A stretch of DNA of 64,000 nucleotides. Origin: CAWHXG01 sp963833235 (lineage in GTDB: Bacteria > Pseudomonadota > Alphaproteobacteria > Rhodobacterales > Rhodobacteraceae). Position 1 is the first letter of the stretch, and each line of letters opens with the position of its first letter. Shown here in pieces: positions 42,219 to 51,694 of the stretch. Made by a program: the position numbers and the translations under genes. The DNA is taken from assembly GCA_963833235.1 (NCBI GenBank), contig CAWHXG010000001.1, positions 1,364,001-1,428,000 on the forward strand, written 5' to 3'. The notes under the pieces were generated by a model. That model was given only the letters and a program-made list of their open reading frames with translations. It was not told the DNA's origin and searched no databases.

Positions 42219-42533
42219 GTGGAGGTCTACACCCTGCTGGTAGAGGTCGGGCGCAGGTCGGGAGACGGCTTGCCGAAAGACGCCACTGGCGCGGCGCTGA
42301 TGTGCTTTGCCGCTGGCGTCGACGAGGCCGAGGCGGTGCGGGAGACCGTGGCGATCCTCAAGCAGGCAGAGATGGCGCCGCTCGACGTGTCGGGCTACGG
42401 CACGCTGGAGGAGCGGCTGGCCGAGGGTCATGACATCTCTCCCGATGAGCGGCAGCTGATGGCGCGCGCGCTGGCCGACAACGCGGTGATCGTGGCGCAG
42501 ATGACCCCGTTCTACGACAAGCCGGATCCCTGA
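42219..42533 (+). CDS. Conserved-type small protein between dapD and dapE, function unknown
   Basis: A 104-residue acidic soluble protein (VEVYTLLVEVGRRSGDGLPK...). I do not recognise its family. The N-terminal beta-alpha pattern and an ETVAILKQAEMAPLDVSGYG segment suggest a small alpha/beta fold. The GTG at 42,219 follows GAAGGAAGGA at good spacing; an ATG at 42,198 would begin directly on the terminator tail. It precedes dapE by 63 nt. No membrane helix, signal or catalytic motif is visible. Confidence 0.75.
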   Translation: MEVYTLLVEVGRRSGDGLPKDATGAALMCFAAGVDEAEAVRETVAILKQAEMAPLDVSGYGTLEERLAEGHDISPDERQLMARALADNAVIVAQMTPFYDKPDP

Positions 42534-42596
42534 TCGGCGGCTTGTTCGAAGCGTCCGGCGGCGCTAGGTCTGGCCTCCGAACAGGAGCCGCCCCTA

Positions 42597-43769
42597 ATGC
42601 CGGACAATCCCCCACCACGCCCGGACGCCACGCAGATCGACCCGGTCGATCTCACCGCACGGCTCATCCGCTGCCGCAGCGTGACCCCGGAAGAGGGCGG
42701 CGCGCTGACATTGCTCGACGATATTCTGAGCGCGGCCGGGTTCGCCTGCACGCGGGTTGATCGCAACGGCGTCGCGAACCTCTTCGCCCGTTGGGGTCCG
42801 CGCGGCCATCCTCGCACCTTCGGCTTCAACGGCCATACCGACGTCGTTCCGGTCGGCGACGCGGCGGCCTGGAGCTGCGACCCCTTCGGCGCCGAGACGC
42901 GCGAGGGGTATCTCATGGGCCGCGGTGCGACCGACATGAAATCGGGCGTCGCCGCCTTCGTGACAGCCGCGATCCGCATGGCAGCAGAGACCCCGGACGG
43001 TGCGCTGATCGTGACCGTGACGGGTGATGAGGAAGGGCCGAGCACGGACGGAACGCTTGCAATCCTCGACTGGATGAAAGCCCAGGACGAGGCGATGACG
43101 GCCTGCATCGTCGGCGAGCCGGGATGCGTGGAACGCTTCGGCGACACCGTGAAGATTGGGCGGCGCGGCTCGGCGACGTTTCACCTGAAGGCGACGGGCG
43201 TGCAGGGCCATGCCGCCTATCCCCACCGTGCGCGCAATCCCGTGCCCGCGTTGGCCCGCCTGGTAGACAGGCTCTCTTCGCAGCCGCTGGACGCAGGCAC
43301 GGCGCATTTCGATCCCTCGACGCTCGCCGCAGTGACGTTCGACACCGGCAACCCCGCGCAGAACGTCATTCCGGCGTCGGCGCGGGCAATCGTGAACGTC
43401 CGCTTCAACGATCGCTGGACGGGGGAGGCCCTGCTGGCGCGCCTGCAGGAGGCCGCCGATGCCGTGACCGCCGAGACCGGCATCGGCTTCGACCTGCAGA
43501 TGGATGTCTCCGGGGATTGCTTCCTGACGCCTCCGGGGGCGCTCTCGGCTCTCGTCGCAGAGGCGGTGAAAGCCGAGACCGGGCTGCTGCCGGCCCTCTC
43601 CACCTCCGGCGGCACCTCGGATGCCCGCTTCATCAAGGATCATTGCCCGGTTGTGGAATTCGGGCTTCTGGGCCGCACCATGCACGAGGTCGACGAACGG
43701 GTGGAGGCGGCGCAGATCCCCGCGCTGGCCTCCGTCTACACCCGCATACTCCGCAGTTATTTCGCGTGA
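42597..43769 (+). CDS. dapE: DapE, succinyl-diaminopimelate desuccinylase
   Basis: DapE is a dinuclear zinc M20 peptidase-like enzyme that hydrolyses N-succinyl-LL-diaminopimelate. The 390-residue product has the metal-ligand motifs GHTDVVPVGD (about residues 78-87), GRGATDMKSGVAAFV (about 111-125), DEEGPSTDGT (catalytic Glu-Glu, about 144) and a C-terminal TMHEVDERV histidine. STSGGTSDARF is the DapE signature. AGGAG precedes the ATG. The stop overlaps the next gene by GTGA. Confidence 0.96.
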   Translation: MPDNPPPRPDATQIDPVDLTARLIRCRSVTPEEGGALTLLDDILSAAGFACTRVDRNGVANLFARWGPRGHPRTFGFNGHTDVVPVGDAAAWSCDPFGAETREGYLMGRGATDMKSGVAAFVTAAIRMAAETPDGALIVTVTGDEEGPSTDGTLAILDWMKAQDEAMTACIVGEPGCVERFGDTVKIGRRGSATFHLKATGVQGHAAYPHRARNPVPALARLVDRLSSQPLDAGTAHFDPSTLAAVTFDTGNPAQNVIPASARAIVNVRFNDRWTGEALLARLQEAADAVTAETGIGFDLQMDVSGDCFLTPPGALSALVAEAVKAETGLLPALSTSGGTSDARFIKDHCPVVEFGLLGRTMHEVDERVEAAQIPALASVYTRILRSYFA

Positions 43770-44188
43770 CGCTGGAGATCGCCGTCACCGACGACTTCGC
43801 CGCGTGCCTCGCGCTGCGGATGCAGGTGTTCGTGGTCGAGCAGAAGGTGCCCGCCGAGATCGAGCGTGACGAACACGATGCGGCCGCCATCCACCTGTTG
43901 GCGCGGCGGGAGGGCCGGCCCGTGGGCACGGCGCGGATCGTCGTGGCCGGCAATATCGCGAAGATCGGCCGCGTATGTCTCCTGGCGTCCGAGCGCGGCC
44001 GCGGAGCCGGGGCGGCGCTGATGCAGGCGTGCCTGACGTACGCGGCGGCGCTGCCCGGCATCCGCGCCGCGAAGCTGGGCGCGCAGGTGCCCGTGATCGG
44101 CTTCTACGAACGCCTGGGCTTTTGTGCCTACGGCCCGGTCTACCTCGACGCCGGCATCCCGCATCGCGACATGACCCGCTTGCTCTGA
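43766..44188 (+). CDS. GNAT-family N-acetyltransferase (ElaA-like)
   Basis: A 140-residue acetyltransferase. The acetyl-CoA loop is SERGRGAGAALMQACL (about residues 77-92), preceded by the beta strand KIGRVCLL. The N-terminal LRMQVFVVEQKVPAEIERDEHD is the signature of the ElaA/YjcF-type subgroup. Its C-terminal FYERLGFCAYGPVYLDAGIPH is also typical. The GTG start shares bases with the dapE stop (GTGA). Substrate unknown. Confidence 0.9.
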   Translation: MTLEIAVTDDFAACLALRMQVFVVEQKVPAEIERDEHDAAAIHLLARREGRPVGTARIVVAGNIAKIGRVCLLASERGRGAGAALMQACLTYAAALPGIRAAKLGAQVPVIGFYERLGFCAYGPVYLDAGIPHRDMTRLL

Positions 44189-44239
44189 CCGTGCCCTTTC
44201 CCGGTGACGCGCCCGGGTGCACGTGCTACCTGCCGCTGC

Positions 44240-46501
44240 ATGACCGAGATCCCGACCAAGGCCCAGATCCTCGCCTGGATCGCGGAGCATCCCACCCAGA
44301 CCTCGAAGCGCGACATCGCCCGTGCCTTCGGCATCAAGGGGGCGGCGCGGATCGATCTGAAGTCGGTCCTGAAGGACCTGGAGCGCGAGGGGCACCTGGA
44401 AAAGCGACGGCGGACCTATCGCGATCCGGACCGCCTGTCACCGGTGACCGTGCTGGAGATGCTGGAGCCTTCGGGCGATGGCGATCTCTTCGCCAAGCCG
44501 CTGGAATGGCACGGCGACGGGCCGGACCCGGTGATCCTGTTCCTCCCGCGGGCCGCGGACCCCGCCATGGGCGCGGGCGACAGGATCCTGGCGCGCGTGG
44601 CGCATGTGGGCGCCGAGGATCACGCCTACGAAGCACGGCTGATCCGGCGCATCGGCACCAATCCGCGGCGCCTCCTCGGCGTGTTCCGCGAGGGGGCCGA
44701 GGGCGGGCGGATTGTGCCCATCGACAAGAAGGCCGACCGCGAATGGCGGGTTGCCCCCGGGGCCACGCACGGCGCGAAGGACGGCGAGCTTGTGGAGGCC
44801 GAGGGCACCGGCCCGCGCAGCCAGCTCGGTCTGCCATCGGCGCGCATCGTGACGCGGCTGGGCGATCCTTCCGCGCCGCGCGCCGTCTCGCTGATCGCGA
44901 TCCACCAGCACGGCATCCCCGACGACTTCTCGGATGAGGCGATTGCCGAGGCTGACGCCCAGAAGCCCGCGCCCCTTGGAAAGCGCACCGATCTTCGCGA
45001 TCTGCCGCTCGTCACCATCGACCCGGCGGATGCCCGCGACCACGACGACGCCGTCCATGCGGCCCCGGACGATGATCCCGCCAACCCCGGCGGCCACGTC
45101 GTCTGGGTCGCCATTGCCGATGTCGCCCAATACGTGCGGCCGGGCAGCGCGCTGGACCGCGAGGCGCGAACGCGGGGCAACTCGACCTATTTCCCGGACC
45201 GGGTGGTGCCGATGCTGCCGGATCGGCTTTCCGGCGATCTGTGCTCGTTGCACGAGGGCGTGGCGCGGCCGTGCCTCGCGCTACGCATGGTGCTGGATGC
45301 CGAGGGCCGCAAGGTCGGCCACCGGTTCGAGCGGGCGATGATGCGCTCGGCTGCCTCGCTGACCTACGACGAGGTGCAGGACGCGGTGGACGGGCGCCCG
45401 ACGGAGCGCGCCGCGGCGCTGATGGCCGGGGTGATCGCCCCGCTCTACGCCGCCCACGGGGCCGCAGCGCAGGCACGCGAGGCCCGCCAGCCGCTTGACC
45501 TTGACCTGCCGGAACGGCGCATCGAGTTGGGAGAAGACGGGCGCGTGAGCTCCGTGGCTTTCCGGGAGCGGCGGCAGGCGCATCGGCTGATCGAGGATTT
45601 CATGGTCCTCGCCAATGTCTGCGCGGCCGAGACGCTGGCCGCGAAGCGCCAGCCGCTCGTCTACCGCGTCCATGAAGAGCCGCCGCCGGAGAAGCTCGAT
45701 GCGCTGCGCGAGGTGGCGCAGGCCAGCGGGTTGACCCTGGCGAAGGGGCAGGTTCTGCAGACGCGGCACCTCAACCGCCTGCTGCACCAAGCCGAAGGCA
45801 CCGATGCGGCGGAGCTGATCAACCTCAGCACCCTGCGGTCGATGACCCAGGCCTACTACTCCCCGCAGAATTTTGGGCATTTCGGCCTGGCGCTACGGCA
45901 ATATGCGCACTTCACCTCGCCCATCCGTCGCTACGCCGATCTGATCGTGCACCGGGCGCTGATCGCCGCCCATGGCTGGGAGGCGGCGGGCCCGACGCCG
46001 GAGGCGGAGTGGATGGAGCAGACCGCGAAGCACATCAGCGACACCGAACGCCGTTCGATGGTGGCCGAGCGCGACACCACCGACCGGTACCTCGCGGCCT
46101 ATCTGTCGGAGCGGGTGGGCAGCGAGATCGCGGGCCGCATCTCGGGCGTCACGAGGTTCGGCCTTTTCGTGAAGCTCGACGGCACCGGCGCGGACGGTCT
46201 GGTGCCGATCCGCACGCTGGGGAATGAGTATTTCCACCACGATGCGGTGGCGCAGACGCTGATGGGCTCTGACAGCGGGCGGGTGCTGGGGCTGGGGCAG
46301 CGCGTTCTCGTGCGTCTGGCCGAGGCCGTGCCGGTGACGGGCGGCATCGCGCTCGATCTGCTCGAGGTGGAGGGCGATGCCCTGCCCCGCGGCCCGACCG
46401 CGGCGCGCCGCGGGGGCGGCAAGCCCTTCGGCCGGCGGGCCGCGAAGGCCAAGACGGGTGCCTCGAAGGCCAAGCGCAAGGTGGCGCGCACGCGCCGCTG
46501 A
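44240..46501 (+). CDS. rnr: RNase R, 3'-5' exoribonuclease
   Basis: RNase R degrades structured RNA from the 3' end. The 753-residue product has an N-terminal winged-helix region (TKAQILAWIAEHPTQTSKRD), cold-shock-type domains, the RNB catalytic domain with the Mg-binding motif DPADARDHDDAVHA (about residue 260), the YAHFTSPIRRYADLIVHR segment, and a C-terminal S1 domain followed by a Lys/Arg/Ala-rich tail (KAKTGASKAKRKVARTRR). The ATG at 44,240 is preferred to a GTG at 44,204. The position after dapE and the GNAT suggests a loose transcription unit. Confidence 0.95.
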   Translation: MTEIPTKAQILAWIAEHPTQTSKRDIARAFGIKGAARIDLKSVLKDLEREGHLEKRRRTYRDPDRLSPVTVLEMLEPSGDGDLFAKPLEWHGDGPDPVILFLPRAADPAMGAGDRILARVAHVGAEDHAYEARLIRRIGTNPRRLLGVFREGAEGGRIVPIDKKADREWRVAPGATHGAKDGELVEAEGTGPRSQLGLPSARIVTRLGDPSAPRAVSLIAIHQHGIPDDFSDEAIAEADAQKPAPLGKRTDLRDLPLVTIDPADARDHDDAVHAAPDDDPANPGGHVVWVAIADVAQYVRPGSALDREARTRGNSTYFPDRVVPMLPDRLSGDLCSLHEGVARPCLALRMVLDAEGRKVGHRFERAMMRSAASLTYDEVQDAVDGRPTERAAALMAGVIAPLYAAHGAAAQAREARQPLDLDLPERRIELGEDGRVSSVAFRERRQAHRLIEDFMVLANVCAAETLAAKRQPLVYRVHEEPPPEKLDALREVAQASGLTLAKGQVLQTRHLNRLLHQAEGTDAAELINLSTLRSMTQAYYSPQNFGHFGLALRQYAHFTSPIRRYADLIVHRALIAAHGWEAAGPTPEAEWMEQTAKHISDTERRSMVAERDTTDRYLAAYLSERVGSEIAGRISGVTRFGLFVKLDGTGADGLVPIRTLGNEYFHHDAVAQTLMGSDSGRVLGLGQRVLVRLAEAVPVTGGIALDLLEVEGDALPRGPTAARRGGGKPFGRRAAKAKTGASKAKRKVARTRR

Positions 46502-46605
46502 CCGCTCGCAGCCCCTGCAGCATCGCCATGCTTTGCCCGCCCTTCGTCTTGCAGTAGAATGGCGACAAAGCAAGAAGCGGTCAGGCCCCTATACAGGAGG
46601 GCTCC

Positions 46606-47970
46606 ATGCGAGCAGCAAGCCCCGGCGCCTCGTGCGTCACCATCGTCGTCGCCCTTCTTGTGGCGTTACCGGTCGCGGCGCAGGCGCCGAAGCCACAGCC
46701 CCGCCCGGCAATCGCTGCAGCCGCCCAACAGCCGGCCGCCGCACCCGCCGCACCCGCCATGGCGCGGGTGGCCTCTTCGCCGCGTCCGGCGCTTCGTCCG
46801 GCCCTCGCCGCCCGGGCCGCTTCGGGAGAGCCACGGGTCGAGGTGGTCGCCTCCGATGCCGGCTTCGACGCCTGGATCCTCGAGTTCGCGCCGCGGGCGC
46901 GGCGCCAGGGCGTCTTGGTCGACGTGCTAAACGGCGCCCTTTCCGGCCTTCGCCTCGACCGTGACCTCATCGCGCTCGACCGCAATCAGGCGGAGTTCAG
47001 CAAGTCGCTCTGGGATTATCTCGACGGGGCGGTCAGCGCCTCGCGGATCGCCAACGGGCGCGCGGCCCTTCGCCGATACGCCACCGTGCTCGACGGGATC
47101 GAGGCGCGCTACGGCGTCGACAAGGAGGTCGTCGTGGCGGTCTGGGGGCTGGAAAGCTCCTATGGGGCGATCCGCGGCAACACCCCGGTGATCCGGGCGC
47201 TGGCCACGCTGGCCTATGACGGCCGCCGGGGCGATTTCTTTGAGGAGCAGCTGATCGCGGCGCTGCGGATCATCCAGGAGGGCGACATCACGCCGGGCCG
47301 CATGACCGGCTCCTGGGCCGGGGCGATGGGGCATACCCAGTTCATGCCCACTTCGTATCTCGACTACGCCGTGGACTTTCGCGGCGACGGCAAGCGCGAC
47401 ATCTGGTCCGACGATCCGACGGACGCGCTGGCCTCCACGGCGGCCTATCTCGCCGAGTTCGGCTGGCAGAGGAACAGGCCATGGGGGGTCGAGGTGCGGT
47501 TGCCGCAGGGCTTCGATTACGCGCTGACGGGCGGCCGCGCCCGCGCGGTCGCGGACTGGACCCGTGCCGGCGTGCGGGGGCTGGACGGTCAGCCGGTGCA
47601 GAACCATGGCGCGGCCGAGATCCTGCTGCCGGCCGGCGCGAGGGGCCCGGCCTTCATGATCTTCAAGAACTTCCGGGTGATCGAACGCTACAACGCGGCC
47701 GACAGCTACGTGATCGCCGTGGGCCATCTGAGCGACAGGCTGAAGGGACGCCCGGCCTTCCGGCAGGCGTGGCCGCGCGGCGACCAGGCGCTCAAGTTCT
47801 CCGAGCGTCAGGAGATCCAGCGGCGGCTCACCTCGCGCGGCTTCGACACCGACGGCGTGGACGGCCGGATCGGCCCCAACACCATCGAAGCGATCCGGCG
47901 GTTCCAGGCATCGGTCGGGATGGTTCCGGACGGATACGCCTCGGCGGAACTGCTGCGACGGTTGCGCTGA
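46606..47970 (+). CDS. Lytic murein transglycosylase (MltB/SLT_2 type) with peptidoglycan-binding domain
   Basis: A periplasmic enzyme that cleaves peptidoglycan glycan strands non-hydrolytically. The 454-residue precursor has a signal sequence (CVTIVVALLVALPVAAQA) and an Ala/Pro-rich linker (residues ~28-75). The MltB catalytic core follows, with the acid WGLESSYGAIRGNTPVI (about residue 185), then GSWAGAMGHTQFMPTSYL. A C-terminal PG_binding_1 repeat (EIQRRLTSRGFDTDGVDGRIG, about residues 404-424) closes it. GGAGG lies 6 nt before the ATG. Confidence 0.93.
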   Translation: MRAASPGASCVTIVVALLVALPVAAQAPKPQPRPAIAAAAQQPAAAPAAPAMARVASSPRPALRPALAARAASGEPRVEVVASDAGFDAWILEFAPRARRQGVLVDVLNGALSGLRLDRDLIALDRNQAEFSKSLWDYLDGAVSASRIANGRAALRRYATVLDGIEARYGVDKEVVVAVWGLESSYGAIRGNTPVIRALATLAYDGRRGDFFEEQLIAALRIIQEGDITPGRMTGSWAGAMGHTQFMPTSYLDYAVDFRGDGKRDIWSDDPTDALASTAAYLAEFGWQRNRPWGVEVRLPQGFDYALTGGRARAVADWTRAGVRGLDGQPVQNHGAAEILLPAGARGPAFMIFKNFRVIERYNAADSYVIAVGHLSDRLKGRPAFRQAWPRGDQALKFSERQEIQRRLTSRGFDTDGVDGRIGPNTIEAIRRFQASVGMVPDGYASAELLRRLR

Positions 47971-48239
47971 CGTCGGTGCCGCATCGGCCGTCTTCGGCGG
48001 CAGGCACGTCCGGGATGGCCGCCATGGGCGAAGCGGACGGATGAGATCGAGGCGGGCGACCTGGAGAGCGACGCCGTTCCAGCACTCGGTCCGATCCTCG
48101 TCACGGCTTCGGGCGATACCGGCGTTCCGATGGTCCTGGCGACCTGAGTGCGGCTCGTCGTCTCCTTGATCGTGGGCGATCTGCCCTCCGACCGCCCGGT
48201 TGCGGGGGTGGGCCTCGGGCGATGGGCGGCGAGGCGCCC

Positions 48240-51200
48240 CTACCGCGATGTCCCCGCCGGCCCGGCCGGCCCTGCGGGCTCGCGCCCCCAGACATCGGTG
48301 CGCATCAGCCCCGCCACGGCACGCAGCGACCGGTCGCCCGGGCCGGCCGCGGCCGCCTCCGGCAGGGCGGGCACCTGCGGCGTGTCGCCAACCTCCCAGC
48401 CCGGCGTCAGGCGCGCGCGGATCAGCGCAAGCGGGTGGCTGCGCAACGTCAGGCGGATGGCCACGTAATCTTCCACCACCTCCTCGCCTTCGCTCATCGC
48501 GGGCAGGTGCGCCGCCGGTTCGTTCAGCGCTTCGCCATCCAGATCGCCCGCGAAGAGCGGCAACGGCGCCTCGCCGGTGATCGACCGCGCCTCCCAGAGC
48601 GCGTCCCGGCGCGCAAGGCCCAGCGTGGCGAACGCATCCGCCTCGGCCAGAAGGTGCAAGAGCCGCGGCGGCGTGCCGGCCCGGCGCCACACGTCGTGGA
48701 CGCCCCGGTAGCCGTTGCCGCGCGCCGCGGCGATCCATCCCGCCTCTTCCTCGCGCATCGCCTTGATCATCCGGAATCCGAGGCGCAGCGCCAGGCCGCC
48801 GCGGCCGTCGGGCTCCATCGTGCACTCCCAGTAGCTGGCGTTGATGCAGACGGGGCGCACCTCGACTCCGTGCGCGCGGGCATCGCGGACGATCTGCGCC
48901 GGCGCGTAGAAGCCCATCGGCTGGGAGTTCAGCAATGCGGCTGCGAAGATGCCCGGATGGTGGAACTTCAACCACGACGAGGCATAGACCAGCAGCGCAA
49001 AGCTGGCCGCATGGCTTTCGGGAAAGCCATAGCTGCCGAACCCCTCGATCTGGCCGAAGCACCGCTCCGCGAATTCCAGCGGATAGCCGTTCTTCAGCAT
49101 GCCGGTGATGAACCGCCCCTTCAGCGGCGTCACCTTGTCGACCTTCTTGAAGGTTGCCAGCGCCCGGCGCAGCCGGTCCGCCTCGTCGGGCGTGAAGCCC
49201 GCGCCGGTGATCGCGATCTGCATTGCCTGTTCCTGGAAGAGCGGCACGCCCAGCGTCTTGCCCAGCACCTTGCCAAGCGCGTCGGAGGGGAACTCCACGA
49301 TCTCCTCGCCGTTGCGGCGCTTGAGGTAGGGGTGGACCATGTCGCCCTGGATGGGGCCCGGCCGCACGATGGCGACCTCGATCACAAGATCGTAGAAGCA
49401 GCGCGGGCGCATCCGCGGCAGGAAGTTCATCTGCGCCCGGCTCTCCACCTGGAAGACGCCAAGGCTGTCGGCCGCGCACAGCATGTCGTAGACGGCCGGG
49501 TCCTCGGGCGGAAGGGTGGCCAGCGAATAGTCCGTCCGGTGGTGCCGGCGGATCAGGTCGAACGCCCGGCGCACGCACGAGAGCATGCCGAGCGCCAGGA
49601 TATCGACCTTCAGGATGCCGAGCGTGTCGATGTCGTCCTTGTCCCAGCAGATGACCGTCCGGTCCTCCATCGTCGCGTTCTCGATGGGCACCAGCTCGTC
49701 CAGCCGGCCTTCGGTGATCACGAAGCCGCCCACATGCTGGCTGAGATGGCGGGGAAAGCCCTGGATCTCGAAGACCAGCGCAAGGGTCTGCCGCAGGCGC
49801 GGGTCGGTCGGGTCGAGCCCGATCTCGCGCATCCGCCGATCCTCCAGCCCGTTGGTCGAGAAGAAGCCCCAGAGCTGGGAGGAGAGCGCGGCGATCGTGT
49901 CCTCGCTGAGGCCCATGGCGCGGCCCACCTCGCGCAGCGCCCGCTTGCCGCGATAGTGGATCACCGTGGCACACAGGCCCGCGCGGTGGCGGCCGTAGCG
50001 TTCGTAGATGTGCTGGATCACCTCTTCGCGGCGGTCGTGTTCGAAATCCACGTCGATGTCGGGGGGCTCGTCGCGGGCCTCGCTGACGAAGCGTTCGAAG
50101 ACCATCGTGCCGATCTCGGGGCTGACGGAGGTGACGCCGAGCGCGTAGCAGACGACCGAGTTGGCCGCCGATCCGCGCCCCTGGCAGAGGATGCCGCGGG
50201 AGCGCGCGAAGGCGACGATGTCGTGCACCGTGAGGAAGTAGGGGTCGTAGCCGAGCTTGCCGATCAGGGCCAGTTCGTGGTGCATCTGGCTGCGGACATG
50301 CGCAGGCGCGCCGCCGGGATAGCGCCAGGTCAGGCCCTCCTCGGCCAGCCGGGCCAGGCGCTCGGGCGCGGTTTCGGAGCCTACGACCTCGGTGGGGTAG
50401 TCATAGCGCAGCTCGTCGAGCGCGAAGGTGCAGCGGCGGGCGATGCGCGCGGCCTCGTCAACCGCCGCAGCATGGGGGCCGAGGATGCGGCGCAGTTCCG
50501 CCTCGCTGCGCAGGCGCCGTTCGGCATTGGCCATGGCTGCCCGTCCCAGGTTGTCGATGCGCGTGCCGGTGCGGATGGCGGTCAGCACGTCGGTCAGCCG
50601 CCGCCGCCGGCCTTCGTGCATCAGCGGCCCGGCCGAGGCCGCCAGTGGCACGCCGAGCGCGCCGGCCAGCGCCGCGCAGGCATCGAGGTGCGCGGCGTCC
50701 TGCCCGTCGTAGCGGGGCGCCGCCAGAAGCGTGGTCCGTTCGCCGAAGCGCCGGATCAGCCGCCGGGCGCGGGCCAGCCAGGCGGCACTGGCGCCGCAGG
50801 GCAGGACGCCTGCCGCCGGTGCTGTCCCCGCGGTCGACCCCACCGGTTCGGGCGGGTGCAGCAGCAGCTCCATCCCCTCGCCGTAGTCCAGCAGATCCTC
50901 CAGCGTCAGGTGGCATGCGCCCTTGTCGGCCCGCAGCCGGCCCACTGAGATCAGCCGCGCAAGCCGCCCCCAGCCGGTGCGATCCCGTGGCAGGGCGGTG
51001 ATCGTCATCCCGCATTCCAAGACCAGCCGCGCTGCCGGGATCAGCCGCGGCGCGGTGGTCAGCACCGCGGCGGGGCGGTGCGGATGGCCGGGCGGCAGCG
51101 GCGGCCCGATGGAGCCGTCGCGCGCGATGGCCGCGGCGCGGGCGGCCACGTCGCGGGCGATGTCGCGGGCCTCGGCAAAGCCGCGGACGATCCCGGCGAC

Positions 51201-51326
51201 GGAATTCTCATCGGCGATGGCGATGGCCGACAGGCCCAGCGACGCCGCACGCGCCACGTATTCCTCGGGGTGCGATCCGCCGGTGAGGAACGTGAAGTTG
51301 CTGGTGGCGTCGAGTTCGGCGAACAT
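48240..51326 (-). CDS. dnaE2: DnaE2 (ImuC), error-prone DNA polymerase; C-terminus shortened
   Basis: DnaE2 is the mutagenic SOS polymerase of many alphaproteobacteria. The 1028-residue product has the PHP domain (FAELDATSNFTFLTGGSHPE start), palm with PDIDVDFEHDRR and LKVDILALG catalytic aspartates, fingers (GFTPDEADRLRRAL) and the HhH region. It stops within the start of the OB-fold: VAGLMRTDVWGREPAGPAGPAGTSR takes the place of the usual VAGLVLVRQRP... and about 55-80 residues are missing. The start ATG at 51,326 is chosen from the family N-terminus. imuA and imuB, normally just upstream, are absent. A GTTC-N7-GTTC LexA box lies 51 bp upstream. Activity is therefore uncertain, though core residues are intact. 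Confidence 0.9.
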   Translation of the reverse strand: MFAELDATSNFTFLTGGSHPEEYVARAASLGLSAIAIADENSVAGIVRGFAEARDIARDVAARAAAIARDGSIGPPLPPGHPHRPAAVLTTAPRLIPAARLVLECGMTITALPRDRTGWGRLARLISVGRLRADKGACHLTLEDLLDYGEGMELLLHPPEPVGSTAGTAPAAGVLPCGASAAWLARARRLIRRFGERTTLLAAPRYDGQDAAHLDACAALAGALGVPLAASAGPLMHEGRRRRLTDVLTAIRTGTRIDNLGRAAMANAERRLRSEAELRRILGPHAAAVDEAARIARRCTFALDELRYDYPTEVVGSETAPERLARLAEEGLTWRYPGGAPAHVRSQMHHELALIGKLGYDPYFLTVHDIVAFARSRGILCQGRGSAANSVVCYALGVTSVSPEIGTMVFERFVSEARDEPPDIDVDFEHDRREEVIQHIYERYGRHRAGLCATVIHYRGKRALREVGRAMGLSEDTIAALSSQLWGFFSTNGLEDRRMREIGLDPTDPRLRQTLALVFEIQGFPRHLSQHVGGFVITEGRLDELVPIENATMEDRTVICWDKDDIDTLGILKVDILALGMLSCVRRAFDLIRRHHRTDYSLATLPPEDPAVYDMLCAADSLGVFQVESRAQMNFLPRMRPRCFYDLVIEVAIVRPGPIQGDMVHPYLKRRNGEEIVEFPSDALGKVLGKTLGVPLFQEQAMQIAITGAGFTPDEADRLRRALATFKKVDKVTPLKGRFITGMLKNGYPLEFAERCFGQIEGFGSYGFPESHAASFALLVYASSWLKFHHPGIFAAALLNSQPMGFYAPAQIVRDARAHGVEVRPVCINASYWECTMEPDGRGGLALRLGFRMIKAMREEEAGWIAAARGNGYRGVHDVWRRAGTPPRLLHLLAEADAFATLGLARRDALWEARSITGEAPLPLFAGDLDGEALNEPAAHLPAMSEGEEVVEDYVAIRLTLRSHPLALIRARLTPGWEVGDTPQVPALPEAAAAGPGDRSLRAVAGLMRTDVWGREPAGPAGPAGTSR

Positions 51327-51349
51327 GCGCGGGTATTGCTTTCGGGCAG

Positions 51350-51694
51350 GTGAGGGGGAGTCGCGCCTTGAGTATAGTTCATGCTTTGTTCCAAGGGAGT
51401 CCCGATTGGCGGATCGGGCCATGGCTTGTCGCGGCGCTGCTCGCGGCCTGCAGCGCGCCGGAGGTTGCGCCCCTGCCGGATGATCTGGTGCTTGTCCGCC
51501 CCTATCGCGGGCCGGTCGACGCGTGTGCCCTGGCCGGGGAAAGCGCGCTCACGGCAGAGTATCTCGACGACGCCGTCGATCTCGTCGCCTGCCCCACGGG
51601 CGGGCCGGACGGCGCGAGCCTCGTCGAACGGTCCGCCGCCCGGCCGGTTGGTACGGCGGGAACCTATACGCTCTATTCCGTCCCGCAGCGCTAG
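51350..51694 (+). CDS. Small lipoprotein, function unknown
   Basis: A secreted protein with a lipobox: WLVAALLAAC followed by SAPEVAPLPDD. The mature part (~80 residues) has LVRPYRGPVDACALAGESALTAEYLDD and a second Cys in VACPTGG, so a disulfide is possible. Start is uncertain. ATG 51,350 would place the LexA box inside the gene; TTG 51,386 gives a more typical lipoprotein signal. The stop is shared with the convergent rppH stop in the sequence CTAG. I recall similar short proteins in relatives but no known function. Confidence 0.65.
   Translation: MRGSRALSIVHALFQGSPDWRIGPWLVAALLAACSAPEVAPLPDDLVLVRPYRGPVDACALAGESALTAEYLDDAVDLVACPTGGPDGASLVERSAARPVGTAGTYTLYSVPQR
51377..51391. promoter_or_regulatory. 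LexA box (GTTC-N7-GTTC) upstream of dnaE2
   Basis: GTTC at 51,377-51,380 and again at 51,388-51,391 with 7 nt between. This direct repeat is the SOS box described for Rhodobacter LexA. It lies 51 nt upstream of the dnaE2 start, the expected place for repression. Confidence 0.75.

Noticed and set aside
46927..49974. Alternative long minus-strand frame running past the dnaE2 end
   Set aside because: It reads as low-complexity sequence in the wrong frame and does not restore the missing OB-fold.
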